Source: Buxus sempervirens (Eukaryota; Streptophyta; Magnoliopsida; Buxales; Buxaceae). Taken from it: a DNA stretch of 64,000 nt. Location: positions 37,863,829 to 37,927,828 of the forward strand of contig OX387187.1 of the NCBI GenBank assembly GCA_947561395.2, given 5' to 3'. Position numbers and translations under genes: made by a program. Each line of letters opens with the position of its first letter. The first letter of the stretch is position 1. The notes below the pieces were generated by a model. The model was not told the DNA's origin and made no database searches. It saw nothing but the letters and a program-made list of their open reading frames with translations. This document shows positions 26,129 to 35,569 of the stretch, piece by piece.

Positions 26129-26443
26129 GCAAGCTTTCTTATCCCTACACTTGTTTTTATTACAAGTAATGTAAACTTCACTGTATACCAGCTAATTTTG
26201 CACCGGCGACATAAGATGTGCCGGACGGTAAGATAAAGGCAGAGATCCGACCCACACCAACCCAAATTTCACACCTTCATCTGGGTCGATGAAGGAGATT
26301 GTTTGAAAATGTGTTTCTTAATTAAACCTACTTTTTTGGTCACGAAACAGGTTTCCTTTTTATCATTTGAAGTTTTAGTTTGATTAGGATTTAAGAGTTC
26401 ACGTATTGGATACTTGTTATCTTTAGGTTTTTTTTTTTACTAG

Positions 26444-27651
26444 GAATCTCTTTTGGACTCCATCGAGGCTGAAGCTGCTTCTGGACTTGTTTCATCTTTG
26501 GCCTCTCATGAAGATAAGACGTACACTTTGGATTCCTATAAAAGTATAAATACCGAGGAAGTTGCCACTATGGATCCCGGTGTAAATCTGGAGCTGGCTC
26601 CCGTCCCAACCACCATTTCCTCAGAAGCATCTTCTAAAGCCGATGCCAGAGGTGTAGAGGACACTGGAAGTGGGCCAATTTCCACTCAAGTGTCTGCTTC
26701 CAGGGAGAAGCTTACCTTGGAATCTAATAGGGCAAAAAATACAACCTCTGAAGGCAGAAGAAAAAGTAAAGAAATTCTTCAGAAAGCGGATGCCACTGGA
26801 TCACATTCTGATCTTTATGTGGGAATGTGGGATATAAGGCTCTAGATGAAAAGACAGAATCCACTGTTTCAGCAGATAGTTTAGATGGTATTTCCGTTGT
26901 TGATAGTAAGCAGTTAAGCGTAGATGCCACTGAAAAGGATCTTGTGGCAGATGAGGATGACAGGCAGAGCAATGCTGAACCAGGTGATTGGGAAGATGCT
27001 GCTGATATTTCTACTCCCCAGTTGAAAACCTCGGAAAAAGGGGAACAGGTACATGGAGGCATGCTGCATGACGATGAAGATACAGATGGAGTTACGGGGA
27101 AAAAGAAGTATTCTAGAGATTTCCTCCTGACATTTTCAGAGCAGTGTACCAATCTTCTTGTGGAATTTAAAATTACATCTGATATTGCGGAGGCCCTGAT
27201 GGGCTCTAAAATCATTACTCCTAATCTTGTTGATCGTGAAATATGTACGAGTTGTGGAGGAGTTATATATAGACCGACTGGGGTATCTAGGCCCAAGATT
27301 GGCCATGGAGGTAATGTCATAGGTTTTCGACCAGGACAAGGAGTCAACCATGGTGTTTTGAGGAATCCTCGTGGTCAGACTCCTGGTCAGCATGGTGGAG
27401 GGATTCTATCTGCTCCAATGCAGTCCATGGCATCGCAGGGAGGGCAAAGAGTTGATGCTGACCGGTGGCAGCGTGCTAATGTTATTCAGAAGGGTTTAAT
27501 TCCTTCTCCTCAAACTCCATTGCAGGTAATGCACAAAGCTGAGAAGAAGTATGAAGTAGGCAAAGTTTCCGATGAGGAACAGGCTAAACAAAGGCAATTG
27601 AAGGGTATCCTCAACAAGCTAACTCCTAAAAAAGGCTTGGATTTTCATTAA
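26444..27651 (+). pseudogene. eIF4G partial module A1 (mid-region exon), broken
   Basis: Encodes the plant eIF4G segment upstream of MIF4G. In order it has ESLLDSIEAEAAS, RRKSKEILQKAD..GSHSDLYV, DWEDAADISTPQL, the eIF4E-binding motif KKYSRDFLLTF (near 27105-27140), LRNPRGQTPGQHGGGI, HKAEKKYEVGKV and ILNKLTP. The last marks the point where MIF4G should begin. A TTTTTTTACTAG acceptor precedes the exon. Against B1 it has an 8-bp insertion near 26820 that shifts frame, and an in-frame loss of about 87 bp after GVSRP. After NKLTP it jumps into an upstream eIF4G intron (KKGLDFH, stop), so MIF4G is absent. Of the five modules it reaches furthest toward MIF4G. Confidence 0.85.
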
Positions 27652-27704
27652 TTTTATTATACTGAATTTGATGCTGATCCTGTCTTTCAATGCCATTATC
27701 TCAG

Positions 27705-30577
27705 GAGATGTTTCTGGGAACTTCCCTCTTCATTTTGGGACAACAAATTTCATGAATGGGATGCAGGTATATTATATTCTCTTAAAATTTTTCTATAGCA
27801 TAAGATTTTTTTTTTTTTTTTTTAAATTTTCTTATTTCGCTTCTTCTCTTTTGTATTGCTTGTGGTTTTTTTTATTGTTTAAAACTAAGAAGAAACTATT
27901 ATATGCCCTTTGAGTTTGTATCTACCTGCCCGAACAAGCTCAGCTCCCCCAAATATAGACGAGCAGGAACGCGATCAGGTGTGTTTGCCTTGGAACATCT
28001 CCACTCGTTATGTTAAAGTGTTATGGTCAAAATGGTTAGAGGGCTTGATTTGAGTGTTTCATCAGTTTTGTGGTTTGGTTGTATTTGTCGGATTTTATAA
28101 CATCTGTTATTACTTATTAGAGCTAGCCTTCTTGTCTTGAGTTCGAGACACAGAGAGGTTTACTGTTAGTGGGAAAGTTGCCTACTAAAGCTAAATCTGC
28201 TTAGGACTAGTATGATCTTTTGCTGCAATCCCAAATGCTTATGCAGTTTGATTGGATACGGTCCCTCACATCTAGGGTATTTTTTTAATATGAGTAATGA
28301 GATAAGTTCCATTAAAAGGAAAGGAGAGAATAGGGAAAAAACAAGAACCCACACATGAGGAATGGATGAAAACACCGCAATCTAAGGATTTTGATGTGCT
28401 GATTAGGTTAGAGACAATCCTAGGATTGATGGTATGTGTCAAATTGGATCCTATAATTTTTTTGGGATCGCAGACACCATCTTGCTTCTACTACTGATGG
28501 CGTTAAAGTTATCTTTCACATCCCAAGTTACAAACCTCATAGAGTTTTGGGATAAGAACTGATGGAACATTTTAAATAAGACGAGTTATTATGAATGTTA
28601 TCTTATACAATAACCTTCAAAACCTTAGATGAGGCCGCCACATTAATGTATTTTTGAAATTTGTCCCGAGAAGGATCACAATCTGAGAAAATTTTTCCCT
28701 TTTTGGTATCTATTCTAAATATATTTGCCTGGAATGTTATAGTCTTTGTTGAATGTTTATCAAGTCATTTCACCATGTTGTAGCTGCAGGTAACATGACT
28801 TTTGGTCCCATTTTTGGGTTTCTTTGATTGAGATCCCTGAGTTGTGTTTCCTGTTTTGTTGCTTGGGGAGTTGAGTTTTTGTTATCTTTCTTAACTCCAT
28901 GGTTCTTTATATTGCAGGCACGCCATGATTCTTTTAAATCTGAACCCACATTGCCTATTCCTTCTGTTCCTAAGAATCAGCCAAAGAAGGATGTGACCAG
29001 TATCAATGCTTCAAACACTGGGCAATCCCATTCTTCATCTCACGCCAAAAGGGACGTGCAATCTCATGCTCCGATTGCATCTGCTGCCATTCAGACCCAG
29101 CATTCTCCTGTTATCCCTATCACCGGCATTTCAATGTCGATGCCGTTTAAGCAGCCACAAGTTCCTATACAATTTGGTGGCACTAACCCGCAGATTCAGC
29201 GTACGGCTGCTTCATTGCAAATGCCAATGTCATTACCTGTAGGAAATGCTTCCCAAATGCAGCAACAGGTGTTTAGTCTCCGGTCTCATCCTTTGCCACC
29301 TCAGGGGTTGATTCATCAGGGACAGAGCTTGAGCTTTGCACCTCAAATGGGTCATCAGCTGGGCCCTCAGATGGGAAACTTGGGAATTGGTATCAATCCA
29401 CAGTTTGCACAGCAGCTGGCTGGAAAATTTGGTGGTCCCCCGTAAAGCTGTCAAAATCACTGATCCTTAAAACTCATGAAGAATTGAGGCTCGATAAAAG
29501 GGCAGACTCATATATGGATGCAGGGTCAGTAGGCATTAGGTCACAGAACAATCTCCCATCTCAAGCCGAGGCCAGAGGTGTAGAGGACACTGGAAGTGGG
29601 CCAATTTCCACTCAAGTGTCTGCTTCCAGGGAGAAGCTTACCTTGGAATCTAATAGGGCAAAAAATACAACCTCTAAAGGCAGAAGAAAAAGAAAAGAAA
29701 TTCTTCAGAAAGCGTACGCCGCTGGATCACATTCTGATCTTTATGTGGCATATAAGGCTCTAGATGAGAAGACAGAATCCACTGTTTCATCAGATAGTTT
29801 AGATGGTATTTCCGTTGTTGATAGTAAGCAGTTAAGCGTAGATGCCACTGAAAAGGATCTTGTGGCAGATGAGGATGACAGGCAGAGCAAAGCTGAACCA
29901 GATGATTGGGAAGATGCTGCTGATATTTCTACTCCACAGTTGAAAACCTCGGAAAAGGGGAACAGGTACATGGTGGCATGCTGCATCACGATGAAGATGC
30001 AAATGGAGGAAAAAGAAGTATTCTAGAGATTTCCTCCTGACATTTTCAGAGCAGTGTACCAATCTTCCAGTGGAATTTGAAATTACATCTGATATTGCGG
30101 AGACCCAGATGAGCTCTAAAATCATTACTCCTAATCTTTTTGATCGTGAAATATGTACGAGTTCTGGAAGAGTTATAGATAGACCGACTGGGGTATCTAG
30201 GCCTGAGCGCCGTGGGAGTGTTATAATGGAGGATGACGAATGGAGTAAATCACCTGGTCCTTTTCCATATGTTAAGGACCCACGTCTTGAGATTGGCCAT
30301 GGAGGTAATGTCATAGGTTTTCGACCAGGACAAGGAGTCAACCATGGTGATTTGAGGAATCCTCGTGGTCAGACTCCTGGTCAGTATGGTGGAGGGATTC
30401 TATCTGCTCCAATGCAGTCCATGGCATCGCAGGGAGGGCAAAGTGTTGATGCTGACCGGTGGCAGCGTGCTGAAGGGTTTAATTCCTTCTCCTCAAACTC
30501 CATTGCAGGTAATGCACAAAGCTGAGAAGAAGTATGAAGTAGGCATATGTTTGAAACGTAATATGAGTTCTTAAAAA
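27705..30577 (+). pseudogene. eIF4G partial module A2 (N-terminal exons fused to mid-region), broken
   Basis: Contains an eIF4G N-terminal exon at 27705-27766 (GDVSGNFPLHFG…) and a second at about 27922-27978 whose acceptor is lost (TATCT against TAGAT in B). A long exon starts at 28918 (ARHDSFKSEPTLPIPSVPK, later QMPMSLPVGNASQMQQQVF). After SQNNLPSQ it jumps directly to AEARGVEDTG and the mid-region, so the intervening eIF4G sequence was deleted. Lesions are an extra C near 29440 giving TAA, a +1 shift before THEELRLDKR (shared with B2), a lost A near 29955 and a 7-bp loss before KKKYSRDF (shared with B2). A 10-bp loss lies near 30474. The reading ends in KYEVGICLKRNMSS. No MIF4G. Confidence 0.85.
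27979..28917 (+). other. Intron of eIF4G module A2
   Basis: Homologous to 38148-39470 in B but shorter, with two gaps of about 200 and 120 bp and lacking a 116-bp segment present in B at 38336-38451. No gene was seen. Confidence 0.7.
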
Positions 30578-31071
30578 GGTTTTTTGAAATCCTTGGCTCC
30601 TTCAATTCCTCCACATCTCCAATCCCATCCTCTGCAATTCTCACCTGCTCTCTCTCTCTATCTAGCATGCATTGGCTCATCTCTTGTTTATATTAATGTC
30701 TACCTAATTTGTTACACTTGTTTTCCTATATTTGTCTGTGTGTGATACTTTAGGCCATTGGCAATGTTGTCTGGCATCTAAAACTATTGGTGGGATTGGA
30801 GACAGATAAGTGCCAATGGAAGCCGTTGATTGAGGGTCATGAGAAAAAAAAGTCAGATCATCAGATGGCCAAAAACCATTCAACTGAGGGGCAGTTATGC
30901 AACAAGTTCTGACTTTTGACCCTCTCATTCTCTAATGGTTTTACTTAAGCACAATATGATCCGAACCCAATTCTGGGTGCTGAATTTCTTCTGCTATATT
31001 TTTATTACTTATCTTTGTAATTGTTTGCATATATAAATTATTGTTCTAATCCTTAAATATTTGTCAATTAG
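30578..31071. other. Spacer and presumed left end of Harbinger element (A)
   Basis: Matches 41131-41664 of unit B. It includes a short CT run (six repeats at 30648-30659, twenty-two in B). The presumed element end is TTAGGCCATTGGCAATG near 30751, judged by a TTA flank and weak similarity to the right end of the B element. Confidence 0.4.
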
Positions 31072-31485
31072 ATGTCTTCCATTCCTACTACAAATATATC
31101 TTTTGAAGATGCCAAAGAGTCCATGGCAAACTGGAACGGGGATCAAGAGGCAATATTTATTAAGTTGATGGTGGACGAAATGAAGAAAGGAAAAAGATTA
31201 ATGACAACATTTAAGAAATGTGGATGGAAAAGGGTTAGAGAGGAATTTTATAGAAAAACTGGGAAAAATTACGGGATGAAACAATTCCTGAACAAATATA
31301 ATAAGTTGAGAGCAATATATAGCGAGTTCACACAACTGAGGGAAATACCTACAGGCTTTGGTTGGGATCCGATTGCTCAAATTGTAACAGCACCTGATTC
31401 AGTATGGGAATCTTATTTTAAGGTAAACATTTTATTGTTACTTAATAGTTTTTTGAATATTCATAATTAATAATATAATATTGTG
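31072..31485 (+). CDS. Harbinger ORF1 first exon (Myb/SANT-like DNA-binding), truncated
   Basis: An open 117-codon exon (31072-31422, donor AAG|GTAAAC) reads MSSIPTTNISFEDAKESMANW, then FIKLMVDEMKKGKRL, GWKRVREEFYRKTGKNYG and FLNKYNKLRAIYSEFTQL. This is the plant Myb/SANT-like (Myb_DNA-bind_3) domain typical of the ORF1 protein of PIF/Harbinger transposons. Trp and aromatic spacing is kept. The intron is cut at 31485 by an LTR remnant, so the rest is missing. The unit B copy of this exon has two frameshifts, so A keeps the better reading frame here. Confidence 0.75.
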
Positions 31486-32581
31486 CGCGCTTGACTTCGG
31501 GGTCGCACTGGGTAAAAATGGGAATTTGGAGTCGCCACCGCCTGATGGGGTGCAGGTGGACACCTGGATGCCTAGATTTTTCTATTAAGCAGTCTGCGGC
31601 TTTGAGATTCTAAGTTAGTTTCGGTTGCGGTCTAGGGAAGTCCGTAGACACCCCAGTCCACCCCGTCGAATGACGGGTCCCATAGGATTCCCTGGTTTGA
31701 GTCAACTTTGGTCTCTCACTCACCCGATTCCTATTCCAGCATGCTCATTTGGTTAAGTCTGGCGGGACCGCTAAAGTGGTGTGGGTCCCTTTACTTGATT
31801 TTATCTTCTGAGCTTAAAGTGAAGTGAGTCTGATTGGGTGGGCACCGTTGGAGGGCCCACGGATCCCTTAGTGGGCCAAGTGTAGCCCACATGTTCCTTT
31901 GGCGGGCTTCGGTTTAAGCCTGCGAGGCCTTTTGGATTTTGGTTTGGTGAATTGATTTTATTTTGAAGTTCAAGTGTGATTATTTAATGGTTTCCATGCA
32001 AAGTGAGTCGGGACTGCTTTGTGGGCCCTCAAGCAGGCCACACATGGTAGCCAAGTGATTTATTGGATTTATCTTGCTTAAGTTTTCAAAATGGGCCAGG
32101 CCTTGGGCTTGGGGCCCTTTACCCGGGTTTGGGCTCGAAAGCCTAAGACTTCCTTAGTTAGGGTTTAGAAACCCTAATTTTATTTAGTGAGTGGACTTGG
32201 TGGGCCCAACAAGCCCCGCCCTTGGTCTCGGCCAAACCACAATCTTAAATTAAACATGCATGCCCCAAGCTGGGATTTGGTGGGCCTCCAGTGGGTTTGG
32301 CCCACTCAGTTCTTTTTAATTATCCTATTTAAGCACAATTGAATGGTTCGGGTTGGGTGGGCCCCGTTGGAAGGCCCACTGGAAATTAAGTTAGACCGGG
32401 TGGTCTGAGTCCCATGTTGGGTTTACGGATGACCCGGAAACTCTATTGGTTCATTTGGTTCTATTTGAAAATATCACCCATATCTAGCAAAATCACAGAA
32501 TATACAGAAATCACAAAATACACAAAATATACAAACATCACATACTCTAGGTCCAAGGGGAGGGACCTGGGGCCCCTGTCG
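31486..32581 (-). mobile_element. Truncated LTR remnant (same family as 45673-48095, inverted)
   Basis: Begins TGTGCGCGC, the inverse of the LTR end …GGTGCGCACA. Sequence at 31590-31660 is the inverse complement of about 47895-47975 (GACTTCCC..GACCG.AACCGA…CCGCAGAC). The far end with TGTTAGCACC is missing, replaced by R copy 2 at 32582. It occupies the junction between units A and B. Confidence 0.7.
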
Positions 32582-34545
32582 GATACAATTTCATCATGAA
32601 CCTCGTGCACTTGTGCATTAGCAAGGGGGAAGGTTGTGATATTTTTGTCACAATCTCGCAATCTATTACCAAGATTGTGACAAAAATATCATAACCTTCT
32701 CCCCTGTGCCAGCTTGGCTAGCATCCCTATGTTCTGAAAAACCTTACACTGTCATACAATAGAAGCCAACAAGAGATATTTTATCCTATTAATCAAGTTC
32801 TATCTTTAAGATCGCTCACGTCTAAATAGAGTTCAAAAAATGATAACTTTGTAAGAGTATTGTTAAAAGATTTACCAATGGCGAAATCTTATTTTGTGCA
32901 TAAATAGTTTTGCCTATTGGCAAAATCTCTAAACAAGACTCTTAGAAGTTAGAAGAGATGAGAAGATTGGTGTGGTTTGGAGTGGGAATGGTTATGCCTA
33001 TTTATAAAAATCCAAAAGTGGCTTTTTACCACATTTTTCCCCCAAATATGACTATTATTTGGCTGTTAGAATCGTAGAAATGGTCATTTGCAGATATGGC
33101 TATTGGGGGGAAAAAAGGCAAAAAAAAAATAACAATTTTTAATGCCAAACAGCTAGCCGTTTCTTGTGCCTGCGTGTTCGGGCATGTTCCAACATGCTTA
33201 ACGCGTGTCGTGCTTGGTATGGCTAGCACAGCATGGCCTGTTATTATAGCACAGGCCATGTCGGCCTGGCCCGATTAGCATCCCTACTTTTTGGTTGTGG
33301 CCAGGCAGTATGTACGAGCCACCACTAGTAGGTTTATAATTCAAATCAGCCAACCCAATACAAGCCCATTTTATGTCAACCCAAAACCAACCCAACGGGC
33401 TCAACCGAACCTACTAAAGCATCTAAAAAGCTTGGACAACTCAATGAGTTGGGTCAGATTTCACCCAGTAGAAAACAAGACCCAGGGTCACCTTATTGGT
33501 GCTTAAAGCCACCATTAGGTTTTACCTTTTAAACCCTCGTACCAAGCTTACAAGCTTATTAGAGTTAAATCCAGCGAGACATATTGAAATCTTTTATGTA
33601 AAATGTTCCTGCATTGTTTTCTTTTGTGTCTGTGAAATGCTCCTTTTAGCATATCACAATCAATGGTTTTTCACTATTGTAAATGTTTCATGTGTGGCCC
33701 ACTAAAAAAAGCATTACCCTTGAAATACTCCACATTGCAGCAACTTACACCCACATCATCAAGCAATGTAGGAATACACTGCAAAAGATTTCATCCTGGA
33801 TAAGACCATATCCTAGCCAGGTGAAGAGACTAGGGGTGTACCTCGGTGGGTTTTATTTTGTTTTGAAGTGAACCCAAAACCAAACTAAGTTATAAAAAAT
33901 TTAAATTAAAAAATCAAACCAAGACAAAATGTTAAATCGATAATAAAATTTGGAAATTTTTAGTTGGTTTTGTTTCTAATTTAGGTAAAGTTATATAGTT
34001 TCTACAAATAGTTGCTAAGATTCAAAACCTTGTTTGTAATTGGGCTGTTTGGTAGGGTTTCTAGATTATGATTTAGATTTTGAAAAACTAGATTCTCAAT
34101 GCTGATTCTTAGAATTGAAAATCTTGTTTGAATGCTTTGGATTTTAACTTCTTTGTTTAGATGGGCCCCATCACTATGAATAGCTCCTTACCCGTTACCA
34201 TTTGGGTTTTATTCTTTTAGTTGTCAAAATCTTTAGAAAAATATAAAAATTGGATTGTGGTTTTTAGCTAGATTTTAACATCTAATTTGAAATTCCAATT
34301 TTAAAAAACCCTATTGAAGAGCTTACTGGACCTTGGATTCTGGATTCTACAAGAATCCAAAAACCACAAACCCTTCCAAATGATAGACTAGCAGGATGCA
34401 CGTAGTACTGCACGCACGTAAGAAGGAAGAGAGGGAGAACGTGGGTGAGGACAGTTTTAAAACTGATTGCAAGTTTTGACCATTGTATCCTTAATTAATA
34501 AGCCTTCTCAATAGGTGTGCAAGTGCTATTTTGAAAAAACTGCAC
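32582..34545. repeat. Dispersed repeat R, copy 2
   Basis: Copy of 15535-17508 with scattered substitutions. It includes the truncated hAT element (right end at about 33284, AGCATCCCTA), the hairpin at 32625-32703, and the MITE-like block near 34045-34325. It begins unit B. No gene was seen. Confidence 0.88.
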
Positions 34546-34668
34546 ATTTTGTTTGGCACGCTTTCCAATAGGCCATTAGCATTATACGTAGTATCGGATA
34601 GATGACAATATATGGTTTCAATGAACGCGCTTCATCTTTCGTCGTCTCGTCACTTTCAAGCTACTGGA

Positions 34669-34804
34669 AATCCTCTGTGCCCATTAGGTGTGCCGGTATT
34701 GTATGCCACCAATAGGAAGAGTGCATTAACACACTCTCTCCTACACGTGACATGTGCTTATAGGCGGCATACAATACCGGCACACCTAATGGGCACAGAG
34801 GATT
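34669..34804. repeat. Perfect 39-bp inverted repeat (foldback), unit B only
   Basis: Arms 34669-34707 and 34766-34804 are exact inverse complements, separated by 58 bases. Unit A (about 20758-20790) lacks it and has GCTTGTCAACGTAATC instead. It is probably a young foldback MITE and could form a long RNA hairpin if transcribed. Confidence 0.9.
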
Positions 34805-34968
34805 CACAAAGCTACTTTGGGGCCAAAATTTTGATGACCAATGTAACTGATCGATCCTTCTTTCCTAAATTTTTTCTTTATCATTTATTTTAATCTTTTT
34901 GTCCTTTTCTAATCATCTTTCTACTTTTGCTTTTTGTTAAAGAAGCTGTAGTATTTCTTTTTCTTTAA

Positions 34969-35195
34969 TTTAAGGACAAGGATGCATGCTATTAAGCAAA
35001 GCATATGATAACAGCTCACATTCCAACTCTGGAACAAGCCAAACGTTTATGGATGCCAGTTATATTATTAAAGGAATCGTCTTCATTTTCAGAGGATCCA
35101 AAGGTGATGCCGTTGAAGTTTTGCTTGGAATCATTTTGGAGATATGTAAGATGAAGCTGACGACGGCAAACTTGACAATTCATATGCTTGGTTAG
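34969..35195 (+). other. Unidentified conserved fragment upstream of ankyrin gene (B)
   Basis: Copy of 24341-24570 with the same exon-like reading (TLEQAKRLWMPV…, ADDGKLDNSYAWL). Product unknown; an in-frame stop (GATGCATGC TAT TAA) lies near its start. It lies about 400 bp upstream of the chimeric gene and may be leader or promoter. Confidence 0.35.
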
Positions 35196-35569
35196 TTCTC
35201 ATGTATTGGCACTTTATTTTTTATTCTTTCTTTCTTTTTGTTAGCCCTCCATGTGATGCAATTTATTCTAATCTGGAAATGTTAAAAAGATTCTGTAGTG
35301 GGATTCATGGGATTTCACCTGCGCAAGAATGGGGCCGTACCAATATGCTCAATCACCTTTTGCTTTTCTCTTTCAAAGAAAAGAAGAAAAGAGCCTTAAT
35401 AATTAAGTATCTTAGTCTAAATCATTTACTTACGATATTCTCTCCAGGATCACCTCCGGTCTTGCTTTCTATACATAATCTGGTAATCGACTGGCTAAAT
35501 CAACCAAAATTGCTTGGCTTGAAAGATTTCACAGTGAAGGAGGCATAGCTACTCTAATACACAATCCAG
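35196..35569 (+). promoter_or_regulatory. Upstream region of ankyrin-eIF4G chimera
   Basis: Same as 25191-25547. It carries AT-rich stretches and a short open frame at 35345-35548 that I judge non-coding. It presumably holds the leader and proximal promoter of the ankyrin gene. Confidence 0.4.

Noticed and set aside
29006..29242. 78-residue plus frame (also at 39559-39795)
   Set aside because: Alternate frame of the eIF4G exon starting ARHDSFKSEP.
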